8,835 nt of DNA from the NCBI GenBank assembly GCA_945918315.1, contig CAMEIK010000034.1, positions 1 through 8,835 on the forward strand, written 5' to 3'. Below the pieces are notes generated by a model. That model saw nothing but the letters and a program-made list of their open reading frames with translations. It searched no databases and was not told the origin of the DNA. The position numbers were made by a program, and so were the translations under genes. Position 1 is the first letter of the stretch. Each line of letters begins with the position of its first letter. The DNA is from an uncultured Clostridia bacterium. Lineage in GTDB: Bacteria > Bacillota > Clostridia > Oscillospirales > Oscillospiraceae. Of this stretch, positions 1 through 6,324 are shown piece by piece.

Positions 1-1
1 A

Positions 2-961
2 CAAAATCCGGACCGTCAGAGCCTGATTGCCAGTACCACGAAAATTATGACTGCGCTCATCATCTGTGAGCAGTGCAACGTGCTGGACCGTATGCGGATT
101 CCCAAAGAGGCGGTGGGCATCGAGGGATCGTCCATGTATCTGAGAGAAGGGGAGGTGCTTACCCTCCAGGAGCTTCTGTACGGACTGATGCTGTCCTCGG
201 GGAACGATGCGGCGGTGGCACTTGCCATATATTGCGGCGGAACGGTGGAGGGCTTTGCCGAACGCATGAATGACAAAGCCCGTGTGCTTGGGTTGACAGG
301 AACCCATTTTGAGAATCCCAACGGGCTGGACAGCCCCGGGCATTATTCCACGGCCAGGGATCTGGCTGTCCTTGCCGCTTATGCTATGGAGAACCCGATT
401 TTCGCAAAAACCGTATCCACCAAAACTGTCACAGTGGGAAACAGGGTATTGCGGAACCATAATAAACTGCTCTGGCTGCTGGAAGGCGCGGATGGGGTGA
501 AAACCGGATATACCAAGGCTGCCGGGAGAATCCTGGTATCCAGTGCGACCCGGGACGGGCGGCGGTTGATTGCGGTGACTCTGAACGACCCGAATGACTG
601 GCAGGATCATCAGGCGCTTTTCTATGATGGGTTTTCCCGCTTTTCCCTGGAAAAGCTCATTTGTGCCGGTGATCAGGTCGGAACGGCAGAGATCGTAAGC
701 GGAGAAATCTCCCGGGTGCCGATTATCGCGGTGGAGGACTTTACCTATTCTCTTGCCCCGGAAGAAAAGCCTCAGTGTATGCTTTCTGTGGCGGGCCCCG
801 TCTATGCGCCGGTTGCGGAGGGAGAGGATGCGGGATATGTCTATATCCTGATTGCGGGAAAGGCTGTTGGGAAAGTCCCGGTTGTCTATGGTCAGACATC
901 GGAGCAAGTACAGGAGAAAGCCAAGCGTCCGTTCTGGATGTTCTGGAAAAGCGATCCTTGA
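2..961 (+). CDS. dacF: D-alanyl-D-alanine carboxypeptidase (DacF/PBP5 type), 5' end missing
   Basis: The enzyme removes the terminal D-Ala from peptidoglycan pentapeptides outside the membrane and so limits cross-linking (family knowledge). The frame is open to the left edge, so the start and signal peptide lie outside; 319 codons are visible. All three penicillin-binding motifs are present: SxxK (STTK, catalytic Ser at 32-34, Lys at 41-43), SxN (SGN at 197-205) and KTG (500-508, in GVKTGYT). The residues after about 620 fit the beta-rich PBP5 C-terminal domain. The protein ends in a short aromatic, basic tail (KRPFWMFWKSDP) rather than an obvious long amphipathic anchor. The ATG at 47 is internal, because it lies after the catalytic serine. 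In Bacillus and many clostridia dacF is followed by spmA and spmB, then rluB; here an RluB-type gene follows directly. The family call is sure; DacF as opposed to another PBP5 paralogue is inferred from this context. Confidence 0.93.
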   Translation, partial: QNPDRQSLIASTTKIMTALIICEQCNVLDRMRIPKEAVGIEGSSMYLREGEVLTLQELLYGLMLSSGNDAAVALAIYCGGTVEGFAERMNDKARVLGLTGTHFENPNGLDSPGHYSTARDLAVLAAYAMENPIFAKTVSTKTVTVGNRVLRNHNKLLWLLEGADGVKTGYTKAAGRILVSSATRDGRRLIAVTLNDPNDWQDHQALFYDGFSRFSLEKLICAGDQVGTAEIVSGEISRVPIIAVEDFTYSLAPEEKPQCMLSVAGPVYAPVAEGEDAGYVYILIAGKAVGKVPVVYGQTSEQVQEKAKRPFWMFWKSDP

Positions 962-1017
962 TAATGAAAAGAGCATTTCATCAAGGAGACATTAAAAATC
1001 ACTCAGGGAGGTAGCGT

Positions 1018-1725
1018 ATGCGGGAGCGGCTGCAAAAAATTCTGTCATCCAGAGGAGTTGCGTCTCGCCGGGAGGCGGAAAAAATGATTCTGCGGGGTCT
1101 TGTTACCGTGGACGGTATACCGGCGTCTCTGGGAGACACTGCCGACCCCGCGGAGAATCGGATTGAGATTGACGGAAAACCGCTGGCGGGAAATACCCCC
1201 CGGGTCTATCTGATGCTGAATAAACCCCGGGGGTATGTGACGACTCTGTCCGACGAAAAGGGAAGACCCAATGCTGCCCAGCTTGTGGCAGACTGCGGTA
1301 CGCGGGTGTACCCGGTTGGCAGGCTGGATATGAATTCCGAGGGCCTTCTCCTGTTTACCAATGATGGCGAACTGGCAAACCGGATTACTCATCCGGCAGG
1401 GGAAGTGGAAAAGGTATACGAAGTAAAGGTACGAGGATTCTGCCCCGAAAGTGAAGCGCTGCTTTCCCGCCCTATTGAACTGGACGGAAGACCCATTCGT
1501 AAGCCCGGTGTTGTGCTCCTGCAAGCCTCCGGGCAGACGGCCAGATTCCGAATCACAATCCACGAGGGCAGAAACCGCCAGATTCGCAGAATGGCGCAGG
1601 CGGCAGGGCTGGAAGTGGTCCGTCTGAAACGCGTTCGCGAAGGAAAGCTTCAGCTCGGAGACCTGCCTGTCGGGAAATGGCGGTATCTCACGCGGGAGGA
1701 AGTCTCTTGCCTGCAGGATACATAG
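1018..1725 (+). CDS. rluB: rRNA pseudouridine synthase, RsuA/RluB family
   Basis: Predicted to isomerise a specific uridine in ribosomal RNA to pseudouridine (RluB acts on 23S, RsuA on 16S). The 235-aa length is usual for the family. An S4 RNA-binding domain covers residues 1 to about 55, beginning RERLQKILSSRGVASRR. The catalytic domain follows, with LNKPRGYVTT (67-76) and the signature PVGRLDMNSEG, whose Asp104 is the catalytic aspartate. The late motif EGRNRQIRRM is also typical. The start is set by a GGGAGGT ribosome binding site at 1006-1012, five bases before ATG. The gap to the carboxypeptidase gene is 56 bp with no terminator, so co-transcription is likely. RluB is preferred over RsuA because rluB is the Gram-positive gene normally found near dacF; sequence motifs alone do not separate the two. 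Confidence 0.9.
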   Translation: MRERLQKILSSRGVASRREAEKMILRGLVTVDGIPASLGDTADPAENRIEIDGKPLAGNTPRVYLMLNKPRGYVTTLSDEKGRPNAAQLVADCGTRVYPVGRLDMNSEGLLLFTNDGELANRITHPAGEVEKVYEVKVRGFCPESEALLSRPIELDGRPIRKPGVVLLQASGQTARFRITIHEGRNRQIRRMAQAAGLEVVRLKRVREGKLQLGDLPVGKWRYLTREEVSCLQDT

Positions 1726-1739
1726 CGCGCAGCTTGCAG

Positions 1740-1764
1740 ACAGGTACGTTTTCTCCTGTTTTTT
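1740..1764 (+). terminator. possible weak intrinsic terminator after rluB
   Basis: ACAGG (1740-1744) can pair with CCTGT (1755-1759) across a 10-base loop, and the right arm runs into six T residues (1759-1764). A G-U pair could extend the stem by one. The stem is short, so termination may be partial. Its place 15 bp after the rluB stop and before the next promoter supports the call. Confidence 0.4.
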
Positions 1765-1804
1765 GGCACACTGAATTTACATGAAAAAGCTTCCGTTCTC
1801 TCTC

Positions 1805-1833
1805 TTGAAAAATGATCCCTTTTTTGGTAGTAT
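1805..1833 (+). promoter_or_regulatory. predicted sigma-A promoter for the RpiR regulator gene
   Basis: TTGAAA (1805-1810) is followed after exactly 17 bp by TAGTAT (1828-1833). This matches the -35/-10 consensus at 5 of 6 and 4 of 6 positions. It lies 33 bp upstream of the ATG at 1867 and downstream of the possible terminator, where a promoter for the regulator and flavoprotein pair would be expected. No clear inverted-repeat operator is visible around it. Confidence 0.6.
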
Positions 1834-1866
1834 TGGGTAAGAAATCATCTTGGGTGGTGGATTACA

Positions 1867-2742
1867 ATGAAAACAGATATCTTTGCGCTCCTGCAGGAAA
1901 AAGCTCCCGAATTTTCAAAGGGACAGCGTCGCATTGCGCAATACATTCTGGACGCTTATGACAAGGCAGCCTTTATGACTGCCAATCGTCTGGGAAAAAC
2001 GGTTGGCGTATCGGAATCCACAGTTGTCCGTTTCGCTGTTGATTTGGGCTTTGACGGGTATCCCAGCATGCAGAAGGCAATGCAGGAGATGGTTCTGAAC
2101 CGTCTGACTTCGGTCCAGCGCATTGAGGTTGCCAATGACCGCCTGAAGGACCAGGATGTCATTTCCACGGTACTCCATTCCGATATCGAAAAGCTTCGAC
2201 AGACCGAGGAGACCGTGGACCGCGCGGAGTTTGCCAGCGCGGTGAACGCGATTCTGAAAGCAAAGAGGATTTATATACTCGGCGTTCGGTCTGTGGCGCC
2301 TCTGGCAAATTTTCTTGGTTATTATCTGAACTACATGTTCAATAATGTCCATGTGATTTCCGGTATGAGTACGGGGGAGATGTTTGAAAAAATTGTCGGA
2401 GTGAACGCGGAGGATGTTGTTGTGGCGTTCAGCTTCCCCAGATATTCCGCGTCTACGACCAAGGGCGCCCGGTATTGCCGTTCCACCGGTGCCACAGTCA
2501 TCGGTATTACGGACAGCATGCAGTCCCCCCTGGGGCAGTGCTGTGAGCATGTACTGATTGCGAAAAGCGATATGCTCTCATTGGTGGACAGCCTTGTCGC
2601 GCCGCTGAGCGTCATTAACGCGCTGATTGTTGCCATTGCTTCGAAACGGGAGAAGGAACTGAGCCGTACCTTTGAAAATCTGGAGCGGATCTGGGACGAG
2701 TATAATGTATACGAGAAGCAGGTAAAGGAAGATGAAGTATGA
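1867..2742 (+). CDS. MurR/RpiR family transcriptional regulator (HTH + SIS domain)
   Basis: A DNA-binding regulator whose C-terminal sugar isomerase (SIS) domain in this family senses phosphorylated sugars or amino sugars. The 291-aa length is normal. The N-terminal HTH_6 domain spans about 1-75, with the helix-turn-helix at about 38-57 (RLGKTVGVSESTVVRF is typical). The SIS domain runs from about 110 to 265. It holds RIYILGVRSVA and the block VVVAFSFPRYSASTT, which corresponds to the phosphosugar-binding strand and loop. The start is supported by the purine-rich GGGTGGTGG at 1852-1860. The last 11 bp overlap the flavoprotein gene, so they are probably one transcription unit. No sugar kinase, PTS or catabolic gene is adjacent, so the ligand and targets cannot be read from context. 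The family call is firm; the regulon is unknown. Confidence 0.92.
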   Translation: MKTDIFALLQEKAPEFSKGQRRIAQYILDAYDKAAFMTANRLGKTVGVSESTVVRFAVDLGFDGYPSMQKAMQEMVLNRLTSVQRIEVANDRLKDQDVISTVLHSDIEKLRQTEETVDRAEFASAVNAILKAKRIYILGVRSVAPLANFLGYYLNYMFNNVHVISGMSTGEMFEKIVGVNAEDVVVAFSFPRYSASTTKGARYCRSTGATVIGITDSMQSPLGQCCEHVLIAKSDMLSLVDSLVAPLSVINALIVAIASKREKELSRTFENLERIWDEYNVYEKQVKEDEV

Positions 2743-3970
2743 TGGCATAGTGATTGGCGGCGGCCCCGCCGGGATGATGGCGGCCATAACCGCTGCCCGG
2801 CGTGGAAGCCGGGTTCTGCTTCTGGAACGAAACGGCAGGCTGGGGAAGAAGCTGCTGATTACCGGTAAGGGCAGATGTAATTTGACCAATGACTGTACTT
2901 CCCAGGAGGTTTTGCGGAATGTGCCCAGAAACGGACGGTTTCTGTTTAGCGTGATGACAGCCTTTCCGCCGGAGGAAACAAAAACGTTTTTTGAAAGCCG
3001 GGGATGTCCCCTGAAAACAGAGCGAGGGAATCGGGTTTTTCCTGTGTCTGACAGGGCGCAGTCCGTGCTTTCCTGCCTGGAAAAGGAGCTTCGCGGCAAC
3101 CATGTGTTCATAGGCAATGAACGTGTGAAGCGAATCCTTACAGAGAATGGCCATATCACCGGTGTTGATGTGGGGAAAACTCAGTACAATGCGGATTGGG
3201 TGATTCTTGCCACCGGGGGAGTTTCCTATCCCGCCACAGGGTCAACCGGTGACGGGTATACGTTGGCTCAGACCCTGGGACATACGATTGTTCCGCCGGA
3301 GGGAAACCTGGTACCATTGGAATGCACGGGAGAGGATTGCCCGGATATGCAGGGTCTTTCCCTGCGGAATGTGGGAGTCAGACTTTTCGATAACCGTGGG
3401 AAAATCCTCTATCAGGATTTTGGAGAACTGCTTTTTACCCATTTCGGAGTGTCCGGCCCCACGGTCTTGAGCGCAAGCTGCCACCTGAAAGGTGAGGGCT
3501 GTCGGTTGGTGCTGGATCTGAAGCCCGCGCTGGATGAGGGGAAATTGGACAGCCGTATTCTCCGGGATCTGGACACATACCGCAACCGGTCCATGGAAAA
3601 CGCATTGACGGATCTGCTGCCCAGATCCATGATTCCTGTGATTTTGCGGCGTCTTCAGATCCATCCGGAGCTTCAGGCAAATGGCTTAACCAAGCAAAAA
3701 CGCAGGGAACTGGTGTCCTTGCTGAAAAACTTCTCCCTGGATATTTCCGGAAAACGCCCGGTGGCGGAAGCCATTATTACCTCCGGCGGCATAAAGGTTT
3801 CGGAAATTGACCCCAAAACCATGGAGTCCAAACTGGTTTCCGGTCTGTATTTCGCCGGAGAAGTGATTGACTGTGATGCCTATACCGGCGGCTTTAATCT
3901 TCAGATTGCCTGGGCTACCGGGTTTGCGTCAGGAAAGAGCGCTTCCGAAAAATCAGCGAATCCGGGATGA
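2732..3970 (+). CDS. HI0933-family NAD(P)/FAD-dependent oxidoreductase (YhiN/YtfP/BaiN-like)
   Basis: A predicted soluble flavoprotein of 412 aa, a usual length for the HI0933 family. The N-terminus carries the dinucleotide-binding motif IVIGGGPAGMMAA (about residues 6-18), an acidic strand end LLLERN, and the family block LGKKLLITGKGRCNLTND. Further family landmarks are ATGGVSYPATGSTGDG in the middle, and at the C-terminus a conserved TSGGIKVSEI and a GLYFAGEVIDCDAYTGGFN segment that closes the FAD site. Bile-acid reductase BaiN belongs to this family, but most members have no known substrate and nothing here indicates bile-acid metabolism, so no symbol is given. The chosen ATG overlaps the regulator's end and places the first beta strand where the family begins. 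Its AAGGAAG sits too close to the ATG to be a normal ribosome binding site, so translation is probably coupled to the upstream gene. Confidence 0.9.
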   Translation: MKYDGIVIGGGPAGMMAAITAARRGSRVLLLERNGRLGKKLLITGKGRCNLTNDCTSQEVLRNVPRNGRFLFSVMTAFPPEETKTFFESRGCPLKTERGNRVFPVSDRAQSVLSCLEKELRGNHVFIGNERVKRILTENGHITGVDVGKTQYNADWVILATGGVSYPATGSTGDGYTLAQTLGHTIVPPEGNLVPLECTGEDCPDMQGLSLRNVGVRLFDNRGKILYQDFGELLFTHFGVSGPTVLSASCHLKGEGCRLVLDLKPALDEGKLDSRILRDLDTYRNRSMENALTDLLPRSMIPVILRRLQIHPELQANGLTKQKRRELVSLLKNFSLDISGKRPVAEAIITSGGIKVSEIDPKTMESKLVSGLYFAGEVIDCDAYTGGFNLQIAWATGFASGKSASEKSANPG

Positions 3971-3982
3971 AACAGGGGAAAT

Positions 3983-4022
3983 GCGGTCTGCTGGGGCGGA
4001 ATGGCTTTTCCGCAGCGGTCTG
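3983..4022. repeat. hairpin flanked by an 8-bp direct repeat in the pre-acpP gap
   Basis: GCGGAA (3996-4001) and TTCCGC (4008-4013) form a 6-bp stem with a 6-base loop. The octamer GCGGTCTG occurs on both sides, at 3983-3990 and 4015-4022. No T tract follows, so this is not a standard intrinsic terminator. It could weakly slow read-through from the flavoprotein gene, or be chance. Confidence 0.35.
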
Positions 4023-4031
4023 AATTAGCCA

Positions 4032-4060
4032 TTGACAAATGCCCTGTCCTGTACTAAAAT
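4032..4060 (+). promoter_or_regulatory. strong predicted sigma-A promoter for acpP (and probably the genes beyond)
   Basis: A perfect -35 TTGACA (4032-4037), a 17-bp spacer, and -10 TAAAAT (4055-4060, five of six consensus positions). Transcription would begin near 4067, leaving a leader of about 37 bases before the acpP ATG. This is the best promoter match in the window, in keeping with the high expression of acyl carrier protein. No terminator is visible between acpP and recR, so it may also feed the SRP RNA and dnaX. Confidence 0.82.
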
Positions 4061-4103
4061 AGCGTGGAATACCTGAAAGAGACGAGTTGGAGGGATTAAC
4101 CTT

Positions 4104-4325
4104 ATGTATGAGAAACTTGTGAATTATGCTGCCAAGCAGCTTGAGCTGGATGCCTCTGAAATTACGCCGGACAGCACCTTTGAGAGTCTGGGTATTGATT
4201 CTCTGGACATCGTGGAGATGATTATGGATCTGGAGAGCGAGCTGGGCGTGGAGCTGGATATGGAAGATCAGAAGATTACCACGTTCCAGGAACTGGCGGA
4301 TTTTATTGAGTCCAAGCTGAACTGA
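4104..4325 (+). CDS. acpP: acyl carrier protein
   Basis: Carries growing acyl chains on a 4'-phosphopantetheine arm for type II fatty acid synthesis in the cytoplasm. At 73 aa it has the full length of a bacterial ACP. The attachment motif GIDSLDIVEM is present, with Ser33 as the modified residue. The protein is strongly acidic, as expected, with the helix II signature running into LESELGVEL and a normal end at DFIESKLN. TGGAGGG at 4088-4094 lies nine bases before the ATG. acpP in Gram-positives is often beside fatty acid genes or rnc; here it stands alone between the flavoprotein gene and the SRP RNA. The single complete acpP and its strong promoter suggest the primary ACP, though paralogues elsewhere cannot be excluded. 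Confidence 0.96.
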   Translation: MYEKLVNYAAKQLELDASEITPDSTFESLGIDSLDIVEMIMDLESELGVELDMEDQKITTFQELADFIESKLN

Positions 4326-4346
4326 GTTTTCCCAATTAAAGAACAA

Positions 4347-4375
4347 CTTGTTATGGCTGACCGGCTTATAACAAG
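4347..4375 (+). repeat. 8-bp inverted repeat just upstream of the SRP RNA
   Basis: CTTGTTAT (4347-4354) and ATAACAAG (4368-4375) are perfect complements across 13 bases. The right arm is also part of the SRP RNA terminal helix. The left arm, with two extra bases (CTTGTTATGG), recurs as a direct repeat at 4644-4653 on the 3' side of the RNA. No T run follows, so it is not a plain terminator for acpP. It could be an alternative fold of the SRP precursor. TATAAC at 4367-4372 looks like a -10 box, but no -35 at suitable spacing supports a separate promoter (TTGTTA at 4348 is only 13 bp away). Confidence 0.5.
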
Positions 4376-4651
4376 GTCGCACTAGTCGGGGAGTTAGCGG
4401 TGCCCTGTACCTGCAATCCGCTAAAGCAGGGATGAATTCCCACACCCGAGTAAGCTTTTGTGCCGTCTGGCCTGTGTAAGTGGTGTTGATAGATCGGTCT
4501 TGCGCAACGGGATCCCGTGAACCATGTCAGGTGGGGAACCAAGCAGCATTAAGCGGACCTTCCCGTGTGCCGCTAAGGCCTCCGATCTTGAGCCGGCTGC
4601 ACAGATACCGGACACAGGGCGCATTCAAATGTGGGTGTGCGATCTTGTTAT
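4368..4651 (+). ncRNA. ffs: large signal recognition particle RNA (Bacillus-type, with Alu domain)
   Basis: The RNA scaffold of the SRP binds Ffh and targets nascent membrane and secreted proteins to FtsY. The Alu domain is seen in CCCTG (4403-4407) and CAGGG (4427-4431) enclosing CAATCCGCT (4414-4422), very close to the B. subtilis scRNA, and in GCCTGTGT (4470-4477), which pairs with ACACAGG (4612-4618) in helix 5. The S domain has ATGTCAGG (4524-4531), the GGAA tetraloop (4535-4538) and AGCAGC (4542-4547), the Ffh-binding site. The location directly before dnaX is the classic one. Exact mature ends cannot be read. The termini pair as a 24-bp helix (4359-4382 with 4637-4660), so the given limits are a midpoint within that helix, and a mature length near 270-285 nt fits the class. 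It is probably cut from a longer transcript. Confidence 0.93.
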
Positions 4652-4676
4652 GGGCCGGTCTGTATTTATCCCGGAG

Positions 4677-4683
4677 AGGAGGT
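4677..4683 (+). promoter_or_regulatory. dnaX ribosome binding site
   Basis: A perfect AGGAGGT five bases before the dnaX ATG and 16 bases after the last paired base of the SRP RNA terminal helix. There is no room for, and no sign of, a terminator between them. dnaX mRNA must therefore come either from read-through of the SRP RNA or from a promoter hidden inside it. Confidence 0.85.
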
Positions 4684-4688
4684 AACCC

Positions 4689-6308
4689 ATGAGTGCCTAT
4701 CAGGCATTGTACCGAAAATATCGTCCCCAGACCTTCGATGATGTGGTTGGGCAGACCGCTGTCACGCAGACGCTGAAAACCCAGATTGTCAGCGGAAAGC
4801 TGAGCCATGCCTATCTGTTTACAGGCTGCCGCGGTACGGGCAAAACCTCCTGTGCCAAGATTCTCGCGAAGGCAGTCAACTGCCTGGAACCGGAAAACGG
4901 GAATCCCTGCAACCGGTGCAAAGCCTGCCGCTCCATCGATGACGGTACATGCATGGATGTACTGGAGATTGACGCTGCCTCCAATAACGGTGTGGATAAT
5001 GTCCGTGACCTGCGGGATGACGCTGTGTATTCTCCCTCACAGGTAAAAAAACGGGTCTACATCGTGGATGAGGTGCACATGCTTTCTGCCAGCGCGTTTA
5101 ACGCCCTGCTGAAAATTATTGAGGAGCCCCCGGAGCACCTGCTGTTTATTCTCGCCACCACGGAGCTTCATAAGGTTCCGGCAACCATTCTGTCCCGCTG
5201 TCAGCGTTTTGCGTTCCGCAGGATTGGTCAGGAGGATATTGCTGCCCAGCTTCAGTATGTAGCCTATCAGGAAAACATCGATCTTGACAATTCAGCAGCC
5301 CGTGTCCTTGCCCGGCTTGCGGACGGGGCGATGCGGGATGCTCTCAGTCTTTTGGATCAATGTGCCTCGGCGGCAATCGGGGAGCTGACCGCGGAGCGGG
5401 TTTATAGCTGTCTCGGAATAGCGGGGGAGCGCAAAAGCGCGGAGCTTCTGGATTTGATTTCCCGACAGGATACAGCGGGAGCATTGTGTCTTTTTAACCG
5501 CCTATATACGGAGGGCAAGGACCTTTCCGCGTTGCTCGATGAGCTTGCCAGCCTGGTGCGGGATATTCTCATCCTGAAAACCGCTCCTGAAGTGGGCATT
5601 GCCATGCTGTCCGGTGTGGCGGAGGATGATGAGGCCAGAAACCTGGCAACGAGAATTTCCGGCGGTGAGCTGATTCGGATGATGGAGCTCCTGCAAAAAA
5701 CACTGAATTTGTTTACCCGCAGCGCCAGTCGGCGCACGGATGCGGAGCTGTGTATTTTGGAAATGTGCCAGCCGGAGCTGAGCCGGGACCTTTCTTCCAT
5801 GAATGCCCGGCTGACCCGGGTGGAGGAACAGCTGAAGACAGGAACTTTTGTGCTTCCTTCAAAAGAGGCCCCGGCGCAGATGGAAAAGAGAGAAACAGAA
5901 CCCCTCCGGGCTGAGGAAAGCGTCTTATCTCAGCCGGAACCGGAACCTCAACCGGAAGCAAATGGGGAATTACCCATTGGATTTTGGCAGGATCTGGCGT
6001 CCGCCGTCAGAAAGGAGCTGTACCCGCCGGTATCCGGTTTCTTTTCGGCTACCCCCAACGGCCCTATGGATGTGACGGTTCACAATGACGTTCTGACCCT
6101 GCGTTGTCAGGATTCCTTTACCGCAGAGATTGTGGGGAAAGAGGATATTCTTGAGGTGGTTTCCCGGAAAGCTTCGGTCCTTCTGGGAAGACCTGTGAAA
6201 GCAAAGGTTACCGACCTGTCCAGGCAGGGCAGGGACGGTGCCGGAATGTCTAAGCTGATGCGTTTCGGCAAAGCCAATCCGGATATTGTCAGAATCAAAG
6301 AAAACTGA
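4689..6308 (+). CDS. dnaX: DNA polymerase III subunit gamma/tau
   Basis: The ATPase core of the clamp loader, which puts the beta sliding clamp on DNA and links polymerases at the fork. AAA+ features appear in order: opening YRKYRPQTFDDVVGQ, Walker A GCRGTGKT (46-53), four zinc-binding cysteines (C65, C74, C77, C80), Walker B VYIVDEVH (123-130), sensor 1 ILATTE, and the arginine-finger SRC motif in ILSRCQRF. Domain III follows to about residue 360. Then comes a linker rich in Glu, Pro and Gln, and a tau-like C-terminal domain beginning ELPIGFWQDL. At 539 aa this is a full-length tau-type protein. No well-placed A-rich slippery site with a stop suggests a shorter gamma form. It follows the SRP RNA and precedes ebfC with a 16-bp gap, as in B. 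subtilis. Confidence 0.97.
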   Translation: MSAYQALYRKYRPQTFDDVVGQTAVTQTLKTQIVSGKLSHAYLFTGCRGTGKTSCAKILAKAVNCLEPENGNPCNRCKACRSIDDGTCMDVLEIDAASNNGVDNVRDLRDDAVYSPSQVKKRVYIVDEVHMLSASAFNALLKIIEEPPEHLLFILATTELHKVPATILSRCQRFAFRRIGQEDIAAQLQYVAYQENIDLDNSAARVLARLADGAMRDALSLLDQCASAAIGELTAERVYSCLGIAGERKSAELLDLISRQDTAGALCLFNRLYTEGKDLSALLDELASLVRDILILKTAPEVGIAMLSGVAEDDEARNLATRISGGELIRMMELLQKTLNLFTRSASRRTDAELCILEMCQPELSRDLSSMNARLTRVEEQLKTGTFVLPSKEAPAQMEKRETEPLRAEESVLSQPEPEPQPEANGELPIGFWQDLASAVRKELYPPVSGFFSATPNGPMDVTVHNDVLTLRCQDSFTAEIVGKEDILEVVSRKASVLLGRPVKAKVTDLSRQGRDGAGMSKLMRFGKANPDIVRIKEN

Positions 6309-6314
6309 GAGGAG
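6307..6314 (+). promoter_or_regulatory. ribosome binding site fixing the ebfC start
   Basis: GAGAGGAG begins inside the dnaX stop codon and ends ten bases before the ATG at 6325. An in-frame ATG at 6286 lies inside dnaX and would add 13 residues, but it lacks such a site. The protein beginning MAKNNFRGMPGG matches the family start. Confidence 0.75.
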
Positions 6315-6324
6315 CGTACCTAGT

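Noticed and set aside
964..1014. Short reading frame (MKRAFHQGDIKNHSGR) between dacF and rluB as a leader peptide
   Set aside because: No ribosome binding site precedes it, its end overlaps the rluB ribosome binding site, and there is no hairpin or run of regulatory codons.
1045..1563. Long open frame on the - strand within rluB (and similar ones under rpiR, the flavoprotein gene, dnaX, recR and the membrane-protein gene)
   Set aside because: These are antisense or out-of-frame shadows of well-supported genes; none has a recognisable protein family or a ribosome binding site.
4040..4062. FapR-type operator over the acpP promoter
   Set aside because: Only one half-site-like TACTAA (4052-4057 region) is present; the inverted partner is missing.
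4348..4372. Separate promoter for the SRP RNA (TTGTTA with TATAAC)
   Set aside because: The spacing is only 13 bp, and no better -35 exists at 16-18 bp from TATAAC. It cannot be fully excluded but is not supported.
5044..5050. Run of seven A in dnaX as a possible frameshift site producing a gamma form
   Set aside because: It falls in the ATPase domain, far too early for a useful gamma product. The six-A run at 5695-5700 also lacks a clear slippery heptamer and stimulatory structure, and the full-length tau frame is intact.
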